Part shown: positions 1-12,300 of the stretch, piece by piece
How the letters are laid out: every line of letters begins with the position of its first letter
Position numbering within the stretch: the first letter of the stretch is position 1
NCBI GenBank assembly: GCA_029168955.1
Contig: JAPDOI010000973.1
Span: 1-64,000, forward strand
Direction: 5' to 3'
DNA from: Aplectana chamaeleonis
Taxonomy: Eukaryota > Nematoda > Chromadorea > Rhabditida > Cosmocercidae
DNA length: 64,000 nucleotides
The notes under the pieces: model-generated
Told to the model about the DNA's origin: nothing
What the model saw: the letters and a program-made list of their open reading frames with translations, nothing else
Database searches by the model: none
Translations under genes and position numbers: made by a program

Positions 1-292
1 GACTATTTGTATATTCAGTTATTCTGAAAGTTCGAATTATTAGAATTCTTCGATTTTTCAACATTCGTTTCTGTTCTGATAGTCGAAACCGTTTGAAGGT
101 CCATACGTTTTTTTCTAAAACTTGAACATTTGCTTGAAATTTCTGCAAATTTAGGTAAATTGGCAATGGTCCTCGGAGTGCCTCTATTCATCCAGAATCC
201 TAGCTCCAAAGTAATACCAGAATCCCAAAATTTTGAAGCATCACACGAAATGAAGGGTAGTATGTCGTTATCTTGCATTTGTCAAACTTTAG

Positions 293-392
293 TACCACAA
301 AGATAATTCGAGCAATTGATCATAAACGAATGTATTTATCACCCTTTGCCAATTCCTAAAAAAGGGCGTGCTGATCAAATGCGCCAAATGTC
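293..392 (+). CDS. HACL1: HACL1-like exon (first in window), degraded
   Basis: The exon follows an acceptor ending ACTTTAG and ends at a GTATAC donor. Its 3' end reads D-Q-M-R-Q-M-S with the last codon split 2+1 into the next exon, which starts A-TTT-GCG. This phase match and the position before the AAPARS segment fit the region of HACL1 that carries LPFLPTPMGKGV in human. The middle (about 340-370) is poorly conserved and appears frameshifted, so this is the weakest exon call. Confidence 0.4.
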
Positions 393-3300
393 GTATACAA
401 TGTGTAAGCTATCTCAAGAAAACGATAAATTCGCGAATAATGATAGGCTCTCATTAGTAAGGTTGTGTTTTTTTGCCGCTTAGTGGCCACCCCGTCGCCT
501 GCTTTTCTCGGTCGGCGCCGCAGCACCGGAGCGTCGACCGCGTGCGGCGGAGTTGACAAATTCCAGACTGGTAGAGGTATGGTTGAGGATTGCACTTCGC
601 TGCGCCGCTCTGCGACGGAAGTATAAACGACGCCTGAGGAGCACAAACCGTTTGCCCGCACTGTGCGTCTTACCCACAAAGAACACCGAACTGACATGAA
701 AAACTTCGCTAAGGTTTATAGATTTGCGGCTCCAGCTCGATCGTTTGCTTTGCGGGGAATCTGATTGTGTCGTGCTGGTCGGCGCCAGACTGAACTGGAT
801 GCTCCATTTCCCGGCCTAACACCGCGATTCAGTAGCACTGTGAAAGTTATGTACAGGTAGACAAGCACATTACGCTGCTAAGAAAGTCGTGCAACGAATG
901 AAGATCGGCAAACTTACCCCTTGTTCGCTGTCCGCGGTCTTTCGATTAAGAGCTGGAAACCAAATCGATGCTCAAGAAGGTTGAACTTTGTTTCGAATTT
1001 TACAACGAAATGTGGAGGAAGCCTTCGTAAACGACAATATCTGGAGACGCTGTTCCAGGTCTTTTCGTTCCCTTGAATTCCCAATTTAGCAATGCGTTGG
1101 CCAACCATGTGTCACTAAAATCACAAAGAGATGGTCTCTTGAACGCCTCAACGTCACATTTCGGTTAACTACTTTTTTTGCTTTTCTATACTACAATACA
1201 TAGTTGTCGGGTAAGATGAACGAGTACTCTGTGATTACGACCGGTAAAGAATAACAATGGGTGAATTGGGGATGGTAAAATGTATTATGCGAAACTGCAC
1301 TAGTTAGCGTCCAAAGGAAATAACCAAGCAACAGAGAGTTGAGAATTTCAGTGGACGGGCTCGCAGGATGATTTCTTCTTTATCGTCCCAACAAACAGTT
1401 ACACTGAGGGTACTCCGGCGGATTAAGAGCGCAGTACATATTTTGTGTACTTCTAATATGCATTGCAACAGTCTGGCTTACTTTGGGCTTCAATTCGGCT
1501 GCACCCGATCACTGAATACTCGTTTTAGCTCGCAATCTTGTCATTCGCGATTATCGTAAACACTGTTTTAAACGTCCCTTGTAGCCATTTATCCTTTTAT
1601 CCAACAACTTTAAAGCGGCAAATTTAAAAGTCGAGTATTATGGGCAACGGCTTACCTGACAACAGTTATTGTGTCACGGATCTGTTTTTACGATCGATCC
1701 GTTATTGTGTCACGGATCGATCGGGAAAATCGATTTCCTATGAAAAAATGGTTGACAAGTAGCAAAATGAATATCATAAGATAAGACGATACTGCTATGA
1801 AGTTGGGTGCCTCTCAAGTCTAAGCTGATAAGTGAGTATATCAGGGAATAGCATTTTTTCAAAATTTGTGAAAACCACGAGTTCGCAATTGAAATTCCGA
1901 CGGGGCAAGCGCACTAAAAGATTCCGTCCTCGAATTGATGAGAGCGACAGCAGAGGCCTCCCCCAGGGAGGGGCGATGGCAAAGGCCTCTGCTATCCTCC
2001 CGCGCTCGATTCCCTCCAGCGAAAAGAGGTTGTGTAGACGTGATGAAATCCTGTATGAAAGACGCATCACCTCAGGAGCGGAGTGGCATCGAACCGTGGC
2101 GCAACCATGGGCCGGGATCATACTGCCGTCGCGCCGATGTGTGAGAAAGAGCAGTATTCATCAATCGAGGCGATAGTGCGCTTCTGAGAGAATAGATTGT
2201 TTTGATAAGCAAAACAGCATCTCGTGGAAAGAAATGGGATGATATAAAACATTCGGGATGGGTTGAAATCTACAATACCCGCGGTATCTTTTGTAAAAAC
2301 GGGGAGCATTTGCCAAACTTGGCAAAAAAGCGTCCGTTGGCTGTAACTTACGTGAACGGAGATATTTTTAAATTCTGAAAACGTAGTCGTGTTCACAGCG
2401 TAATCTGCTATCTGATGATGTGCACCATTTATCTTAACTCCCTTATTTTGGCATGTTTTTGGAGGAAAATATTTTTTGCTTTGCACCGATGAAAACGTCG
2501 CGCGCGACGGAGGAGCGGTGGGCTCGCGACGAAAGTTTGAGAAGTAACTATAAGAGTAGTAGAAGAGTAAATTCTTTGATTCATCAACAAAACGATTGCC
2601 GGTGGGACCGTTTCTACACTTGTGCAAGTTGAATTTTCTAAAAGCCTTTATTTAACACCAAAAAACTTCTAATGGCTGCATTTTTCCTGAACGAAGACAT
2701 TTTCCAATTCTGAAAACGTAGACGTGTTCACAGTCAAATTTTCTATCTAATAATGTAAACTATTTGCGCTAACTCTCTTATTTTAGCATGTTTTGATTGA
2801 AAATATTTTTGCTTTGCTTCGCTAGAAACCGACGGACGAGCGGCGGGCTCGCGGCAGAATTTCGAGTAGTAGTTATCCAACTTGTGTACAGGCAACTTTC
2901 GTGGCACATTCACAGAACACTTGCAGGCAGAACCATGTTAACATCTATATGGGTTGAGTTACTATGACGTTCTTCCCTAACTTGCCCAGAGTGGATGTGA
3001 GACGAGAGTTGTTGCAGTACATTATTTGTGCGAAGAGAACTATGGAAGTTGACGGTTTACAAGACTCTAAAACTTACCGGATGGGTCAGACAACTTTTGT
3101 TTTGTTACAGACCACCAAATTTCCTGCTCCATGAAGCTTGTGGTTACCAGAGTACTCCAAGCGTGAGTGTGTGTGTGTGTAGTTCCGACATTCATGAACG
3201 AGGGTGCCATTTTGGCCACGATTCTCGTGCTATCCTCGTCAGAATGAAGGACAAATTCACAACTCTTCCCGAGCATTGGGCTTTTAGGCTCAAGCGCCCA

Positions 3301-6300
3301 TGAAAAATAGGATAATTTCTGCATTTCTGTGTTCTCTATTCTTACCCTATGGTTTTACCTAAGATTGCGAAAAATGAAAAGAAGCATCGTAACTGAGAAA
3401 GTCTGCAGAGAGTGAGGGGCATCAGGAACAATAGAACACTTCAACCGTCTAAGCACCAACAACAGTGCACTACACTTAATTTGTGTTGGAAAGTGCATCA
3501 ACCATACTAGAAACTTTTGGTAGGAGCACTATTAATGAGAAAACTCTATGGTCTGTGCTCTAGTCAGAAACATTCTATCAATACTTCCTCACATGTGATC
3601 CAAATTAATTGGCTCTCGTACGCCAGATCGGCTATAACACGTGGCAAAAAAAGCGATTGCCGACAAGAGTCAAACTTGCAATCGCATTTGCGCGCACAGC
3701 ATTGCTCGTGCGCCGCCGCAACTGGCAACGGTATCAGCCGCTGTAACCCAGGAGTCGAACTCGCGATTCCTGCGTGATAACGAACAACGCTAACCACGCA
3801 AACAAGCAGGAGCAGCAGCAGCAGCAGGACTCGAACTCGCGCCCTCCGGGTGATAACCGACGACACCGAACACACTGACAACTTTCCCGGTCCATTAATC
3901 ACTACGTGCCATTCTAACCGCCCCACACACACCACATATTTCTGTCCTGCGAAGCGGTTCTACAATTGACTCCTTTTGAAATACGCTGGATACAATTCTC
4001 GGCGAGAGATCTTGTGCGACGCGGTACGCCGCGCCGCGCCTCTCCTTTCAGCGGCGAGACTCTAATCGACCCGTAACATTGATCAGGCGGAGCGGCAGGA
4101 TCGATTATACGGGAATGCACGTTGCCGCGCCGTTAAGCGGCGGGATTACTCTAAGAAAATTTGCCGCGTCAGTGCCGGGAAAGTACGGCGACCTTCGACT
4201 GTGCCGCGATAGTTCCGCGATAGCACCGCAGCGGGTCCGTGATCAGACGATTTTGTTGCCGTGTCTTGAGCCTCGACATCGCCGCGATGGTACCGCAGCG
4301 GCTCCGAGTTAGAACTGCGCCGGCTGCGCGAGGATGCAGCCGTGAACCCGCGTGGAGTACGATGCACTATCCTGTGTGGTAAAACGAAATTGTCGCCGGT
4401 TCAATTACCCAAAATTGAGGTAAATTCCATATTCCCTTGGGCGCAAAAGCGGCGGTAACCTCTGTCCCTATTAGACAGAGGACGTAACGACCGCAGGTGC
4501 GTAATTTTGTCCTTACGCCCACTAGTTGCATTATCATTCTTAAAGGCAGCATACACGCTCGCAAAAGTTGTTGAGATAACTACATTAGTGGGGTCGTACG
4601 GGCCCTAGAAGAGCCCTCGCGAAGTTGGAAGAGTTGAAAACGAGATAAAATGACCGTATTTGAGCCGTATTGAGTCACAAAATCATCCTTTCTCCGCCCA
4701 TCGATCCGGGCTCCGCCCCTCAATACAAATGCTCAGTGCTCGATTACGGTCATTTTGGCTCATTTTTTACGCTTCTAACGTCGTAAATGTTCCAGATAGG
4801 GCCGTACTAGTACACTAGCGTCGTTATCCCTACAAATTTATCGCTAGCTCCGCTATTTCAGCCAATGCGGTAAAAACTCGTCCACTTCTTGGGTCAATAT
4901 AGAACGAATCGTTATATATCTTTACAAATTCCAGTTGATTTTTTTCCGGTTTTTTCTGTTATCTCTGGATTTTTAACAGCTTCAGACCTTCGATTCATTC
5001 CATAAAATTGATATCATTTTTGAGCGTGTATGCTGCCTTTGAATAAATTCATATCATATACTCTCCCGGAGCCGCTGCTGCACTGTCGCGGAGTCGAAGC
5101 GGCACTGGCGCATCGCCGCCGCTGCTCCGCAGTAGTTTCGGCATGGCTCCGCGATAGTGCCGCTTGGTGCCTGTAGGCTCCGAAGCGGCACAATCGCGGA
5201 GCCGCAGCGGCAATTTCTCTCAGAGTGTGAACGACACCCGTTTGGCCCAACAGGACCGACCTTGGATGGGGAATTTGAGTTCCTATCAGGGTCAATATTT
5301 TTCAAGGAGAGCTAACGCCGCTTTCCAAGTGGGTTTGGGGGTGTGACATCTTTCTTAAAGGGCAATGACGCTAATGCTCCGGAGTTGAGACGGTAGTTCT
5401 TCAGGGCACTAATTGCGAGGCTTTGATCGAGCCAATTTATTACTTCTGCGCTCGCTCCGCTGCATGTGTGTGCGTGTGGGGGAGAGGAGCCAGCGTCAGT
5501 GTCGGAGGCTCGGAGGTTTTTCCTTGTAGCTGCGCCTCTCCTCTGTATGAGGCAAAGGTAATGATTATTTTAGCAAACTTCGCTTCGGTTTAGTGATAGA
5601 GCCCTTCAGAATTGGTTATTCTATGAACCTAAACTGCCCTGATGAATAAAAAAAGGAGAACGAGAGGCACTCGAAAATTGTTATATTAAGATTTTCCCCT
5701 ACATATGGATGCAAAATTAGAAGAATGTCGAGTTCTCCGAGTAGCACCAAACGCCGATTGCCGGATTAAAAGTGAAGCTTTTAAATGGTTTACTGCACTA
5801 CACCTAAATAAAACTCGGAAGGACGAGGGGAGATTTGCCGACCTACATTTGATGCAGAACTTTCCTAAGGGCCTTATGGGTAATTAGGCCCCACAGAAAA
5901 TAGTATTTATTCAAAATTGAAATTACCTTAAGATCGACATCGCTGCGGAAGAATTCCATCAAAACGTTCAGACGACGGTCCCTCTCCTAGGAGACATTGG
6001 AGAAACCCTAGCCTCGGTTGGTTTCAAGAAATCATAAAAAACCTCAAAGGCAGTGTTTGGGACTGAAAAAGTTTTCAACTGCAGAAAGTTTTCAACTGCA
6101 GAAATGCTTTTAGTTCACAAACAGATGGACAACTGCGAAGAACAGAAGAGTTAGTGTGAAACATTTGCAAACAATTAAGCTGGGAAAAGGCCAAGTCGAC
6201 GACCGAAAATCATTGATAATATACCGAAAGTCTCCAGCCAGCTGATGACCTTTGATACTGCTCAGGGAAACTAGGGCCGGAGCCCCGTCCGACAGCCGTC

Positions 6301-9300
6301 GGAGCGGTCGAGGACGTGGGTTCTGACGGCCAAAGTGGGCGGAGTCGTACCCCCTGCTGCTGCCTTCGGTGCCCCTGCAGCTGCGTTACAAGTGCCTCTG
6401 CTCCGGCACTTTTTTAGGTGCGCCTGCTTTTCGCTTTTGCTGCCTCTGCTCCAGGCATTTGCTCTGATAATTTGTTGATCAATGACGTGATTGCACGCGC
6501 GCTGACATATTGATAACGCTGCAGGCCGATGGCCTGCGCTCGCACAGTATGCTCTCGAAGTCGAAAAGCCAGTGCTGGCTTTTTCTGCCGGTGCAAATTC
6601 GGCCGTCCGCCAGCCCGATCCATATCTGACGCATTCGGCATGCGCTCCGATCCCTAGCTCTTGCCCTGGAGTGCGAGCCAATATTGATGCCAATCCTCTC
6701 ACTAGACTCGTGCCAACAGCAGAAAAGAACGACCAATTTTAGACTGCTCAATTCACCCCAAGTTGGACCTCCAGGGCTGGGCACACGTCTCAGTATGGCA
6801 GAATTTTGAAACATGCACCTCCCTCCCCTTAGCTCTGTACTTTTTAGACACACCCCCTTTGGGAAAATCGAAATCGGCTGTTTTCCTGGAGAATTTGGAG
6901 TCCAACAGCCATGATTTTGACTTCCTTATTTTGATAAACAGGAATATAAAAACGCTCTGAATAGAGAAAATTCCGAAAATGTCAACAAAAAAGTAGTGTG
7001 TAATTTCAAAACTTCCAAAAAAGAATCGCATGGAGGAAGTTTCTTGTTAGTAAGGCAAGTTAAGTTATGACAAAACATTAAACAGGTTTTCATTTCAAAA
7101 CAATTTAACAAATACAAACAACAACAGAAACTACTACTAGTGCAATAATTTAATCGTTTTCTGTCGAATGTTTTCTTTGAATCCATGAAAGATTAGCTAT
7201 ACTGTGTTTGATTATTATGACATGGAAATCAAAATTGTTTTGTGTTGTGGGAGCCATGTTAGGGATTCATGTGATACTCTAGGGAGTGGAAAATCACGAG
7301 TTTTACTCCACTCTAGAATGCCGCAATCCCTAGGGATACTTAGGGACTCGGTTGCTGAGCGATATGGTGTTTGTACGCAAGGCTACACAGCGTTAACACG
7401 GGAGTGGACGCGCACACACATATCGATAAAAATTGTATTTTATTACAGTTAAAAGGGGGGAGGATAAAGCCTGATTGAAACTGGAAGGAACTGGAAGATG
7501 GTAAAGGTAGTTTATTTTGTATGTACCCATTTTTACAAGTTAACATGTAAATAGACAAAGTATTAGGAGCGGGGGGTAAGTATTTAGCCTCGACAGCAGG
7601 TTAACATTCAAACGAAACCTAGTTGATCAAAAGTAGCATTAAACACTGGGATGCAAGTTTGATATCATGTGAGAAAGAGGAGGATCTGGCAAACACTTGG
7701 AACATCAATAGGATCAATTTTTAATGTGATTTAAGAATCCTTTAATCTTCGTCCCGGTTTTACTCCCCGAAAACCGGGACTTGAAGACTGAGACGAGCTT
7801 TAAGACCCTTGAATCACATTGAAATATCAAAATCGTTGGTATTAAACATGTTTTTCTGCTTGCCAGATTCTCCTATTTCTCCCAATGCTCTTAGTTCTGT
7901 TTTTACTCAACTTAGGTTCATTTGAAATTCTGAACCTTATCAAGTCCAAAAGAATCACCCCTCTCTAACTTAGTTTATTTACATTAAATATCTATAATGG
8001 ATACATTGAAAGTATCATATTTTTGCCTTCTTCCATTTACTACAGTTTCAATCCCGTTCTCTTCCCCGTTCTGTAACAAAATACATTTTTTAATTTTTAA
8101 TTTTTAAATTGATATTGTGTGCGCGTCCACCACAGTGCGTTGTGTAGCTGCGGACAAACACTATACCGCACGGCAAGCTGAGACTCTAAGGGATTGAGAC
8201 ATTCAAGCTGGATAAAACTCGGGTTTTTAGGGACAGGGTAATTCTCAAGGAGGAAATTGCAAAGTCTTCAAATTTTTTTAAATTCTGTAAGTATTCGCCC
8301 GAAAAAGGGGAGAATAAGATATGACAAATCAAAAGAAAACCTTGGGTTACTTTTTTCCTGAAGTTCGACAGAACATGCACTGCGTTTATTTTTGGTGTTC
8401 GGTTTAGGCACACCCATTTTCCCTCTCTGCAGCGTCCAATATGCACCCCTCACCCCTCCCTGCCCCCACTAACAACAAGGGAAGTATACAAAGCGTAGGC
8501 ACTCGGATTCAAGCCAAAACGACTAGTGTCGTTTAGTATCTCTTCTGGCTCAATAGTAAAACTGTGCAGTATCCCGTCCCAAACTGCAGGTTCCAAGAAG
8601 TTACAAGCAAGGCTGGGCACGCGTCCCGGCTAACCTTAGGGGGGTGCATATTGGACAATGCAGTAGAGAGGCAAAGGGGGCAAAAGCTCTAAACCGGACA
8701 CCAAAAACTGAAGTGCATGTTCTGTCGAATTCTCAGGAAAAAATAACACACACCATTCATTCTTCTGATTTGCCATATCTTCTTTCTCTCCGCTAAACTT
8801 TGAGGCGAACATTTAAATAATTCAAATTATTGATAGAGAGGCCCAGGTTGTGTTCTGCAATAATTCATAATTGCTGGTCGAAGTTTTGTTTTGATGAAGC
8901 TGAATAAACACCGCTTTGTTATCTAGTGAGCAAGTAAGGATTGATGTGGTGTCATGTCTCTTTGGTGCAACGTTCATTGATTACGCGGGTGGTTACCGAT
9001 TCGAGGCAAAGATACAAAGACAGCGCTCAGGAAAGCTATCATTCAAGTTCAAAAAAAGATCAGCGTACTCATGTATACCCTAGGTCGCTCATTTTGAGCC
9101 GACCGAAGCAAGGTTTATCGGACTTATCATGTCAAAATCTCCTTATCACTTTTGTATTTTTCCATGACCCACCGCTCCGCTATTGCTACTACTCCGCCCG
9201 GCAATCCATCCGGAGCAGGGGTGCGTTCTGGCAAGAATATTCCCATGACGCCGTGGGGAGGACAGATAGCCTTGCCATGGACAAATTTAAGCTTCCCATG

Positions 9301-12300
9301 GCTACGATTTATAATTGCGAATCACTTCCACGAGGCCGTGGCTGTGTTTCCATATGAATCTTTAGCCATGGGAATGTTCTTGGAGAACGCACCCTGGCTA
9401 GGCTTTATTTCACGACAGTTCAAAGGCAGCATACATGCTCGCAAAACTACATGGTCGAGATATCAAAGCATAAATTAGTAGTTCCTGGTGCGGTTCTCCC
9501 TACCATGTCGTGAACGACGTTTGAAGCGCTGAAAACCATCCAGGATGACAGTAATTTACCATCCCTGTCACGTACGTCCGTATTTTTCATTAACCCCTTT
9601 GAGTAAAAGAATGAAAGTTTAGAACTTGAGAAAACATGCGGCAACTTGGAGTGATAGCATTATCAAAGGGGAGTGCACGAGAGAGAAGCAGTCACTGATT
9701 TACTTGAATATTACCTGTCTAAACACTCCCTAAACTCTCATCCACCTTCTTCGAGAATGCTGCTCTACTCCGGCTGGCTTTTTGAAAATGGAGGATTTCA
9801 TCAGCGCACAAACATGTAATATCCAGGTAAATCTGAGCTGTTTCTCTCGTGGCACTCCCATTTGATAGTGCTATCACTCTCAATTATCATGTGTTTTCTC
9901 AAGTTTAACTTTTTCATTCAAACTGTTACTCGAAGGGATGAAAAATAAAGGAGCGTGCGAGACATGATTGCTCAAATATTGTCATCCTGGAGGATTTTTA
10001 GCGCTTCTTGAGACGTCGTTGACGACATGGTAGCTTAGGCCGTGCGGGCCTATTTATGCTGATATCTGAACCATGTTTGCGAGCGTGTATGCTTTGCCTC
10101 TTTTAAAAGTACAGTTAGCACAGTCAGTATCACAACTAGTCTACAGATTTTTTAACTCATGAGAATGTACTTTATGAAGAGAGCCAATTGTAAAAATTGA
10201 AGACTACAAGTCTCCTGTGAAAGATGCAAATGACCGTGTCGTCCTCATTGAGAAGTGCAACCCCGCACATAAAAAAACCCGAGTTTTATCCACACCTTTG
10301 AATGCCGCGATCCCTCAGGAGACCTGTCCTGCCGCAAAGCGATATGGTGTTTGTCTGCAGCTACACAGCGCGCACTGGGTGAACGCGCACATAATATTAA
10401 TAAAAAAGTATTTTATAAAAAGAACTTGTGCGGAGAAAATGATTAGAAACTGGATTGAATGGAAGAAAGCAAAAAGCTAGAATAAAACTTATCAATGTAT
10501 CCATTATAAGAAATTTAATGTAAACAAACCAAGTTGTAGACAGGGTGAATTTTTTTGAACTCTGATAAGGTTCATTCTAAATGAACCTAGTTGGATTAAA
10601 ACACCACTCTAACATGATGAGAACTAAGAGCATTGGAGGGAGAAAGAAGAGAATCAGAATAGGTAACATTTTAGATAGGCAATAGGCTTGACATACATAA
10701 TGATCAACTAGGTTCGTTTGAATGAACCTTGTCACGGCTACAAATACTACCCCTCGCTCTAAATTCTTGTTTATTTTACATTTAATTTATAAAAATGGGT
10801 ACAGATCCAAAAATTAGGACTACCTTCACCACCTTCCATTTCCTTCAGTTTTCACATATTTCTCTCCTCCCCTGTCAGAACTGCAGTAATAAAATACATT
10901 TTATTATTAATATTGTGTGCTCGTCCACATCCCTGTGTGCACTGTGTAGCTGCGTACAAACACTGTATCGCACTAAGCAGGCCGAGTCTCTAAGGGATTG
11001 GCGGCATCTCCTAGAAAGGTAGAAATCAGGCTTTTCGACTCCATGCACATTACATGAATCTCTAACATGGTTCCACAACACAAAAATAGTCTTGATTTTC
11101 ACATCAGAAACAGTCAAGCACAGATTAACTAAACCTTCATAGGCTCATACTGAAAACATTCGTGACAGGAAATACTAATTATTTGCAATAGTAGTAGTTC
11201 TGTTGTCTGTAATTGTCGAATTGTTTTGTAATATTGAAAAAATGTTTTATCTTTTGTCATAATCTTACCGTCTTACTTAACAAATTTTCCTCATGGGGTT
11301 GTTTTGAAGTTCAGAAATTACACCACCTTTTTGTGGCCATTTTCTTGGAGTTTTCTCTCATCCAGGTTGCATTTTTATATTCTTGTTTTACCCAAAATCA
11401 GGAAGCTCTGAAACTATGGCTGTTAAAGTGCTCAACTTTTCGAAAAAAAACCGACTTCGACTCTCCAGGGGGTGTGCCTAAAAAATTACCTGAGCGAGCT
11501 AAGGGGAGGTGCATATTCCAGAAACGTCATGCCGGGACGTGTGCCCAGCCCTGGTTACAAGTTTTTCTCTAAGAAATCATTTTTGTGCTTTTGTAATTCT
11601 TCCAAAAGCGCATTAGTCTTCGGAAAATCCAGAAAACGGACTTCATAGATGTGTTCAGCGCCAAAAAACTACCCCCCCTCCCTGAGCAAAATTGGGTGAA
11701 GGCAGATTCTCCATACTTTGTAACCAGACTGACAGCGTTTTGGACTTGTAATGGTTTTTTGGTTGGGCGTTTATTTCTACTGTGCTTATTCTGGGCCAAA
11801 TTCCGGTCCGCGATTGCGTCTCCGAGACGCTTTGCGACCGCACGCTCCCGAGTCGGAAGAGTTTCCCAGCGCGCCGCAGCCGCCGATCTGGTTGACTCTA
11901 TAGGTGGGTTTTGGAAACTGGAAATTTCAAAAATTGGAGAAAACTGTATAAAAAAGCCCACATCGAGTCGGCTTTGACGCTGGAAACCCTTCCGACTCGA
12001 AAGTGCGCAACCCCAAAGCGTGTCGAGACGCAATTGCGAACCGGAATTTGGCCCAGAGAAGCACAGTACGGAATAGAGGGCTTTGGAAGCGTTATAGAAA
12101 AATGTTCCAGCTTTGACCTAAAATTCTCCCAGAGAGTTTTTTTGGGGCACTGATCACTAATTCGTGGATTATTAGTCGATCTTTCAAAGTTTTCGGCTAA
12201 TTTCGTTTGAAGCTTCCCAACCGGGGAAAATTTTGAGGGGAAAACGCCACTTTCGAGATTTCCGTATTTCTACGATATATATGACTCACAATCATTCTCT

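Noticed and set aside
6271..6853. GC-rich overlapping - strand frames of 75-143 aa
   Set aside because: Three frames overlap in different phases in a compositionally GC-rich patch. No motif or splice structure was found, so they are probably compositional.
11569..12033. 154-aa - strand frame and 108-aa + strand frame over the same bases
   Set aside because: Both arise from the 95-bp-arm foldback at 11778-12069, which is open on both strands by symmetry.
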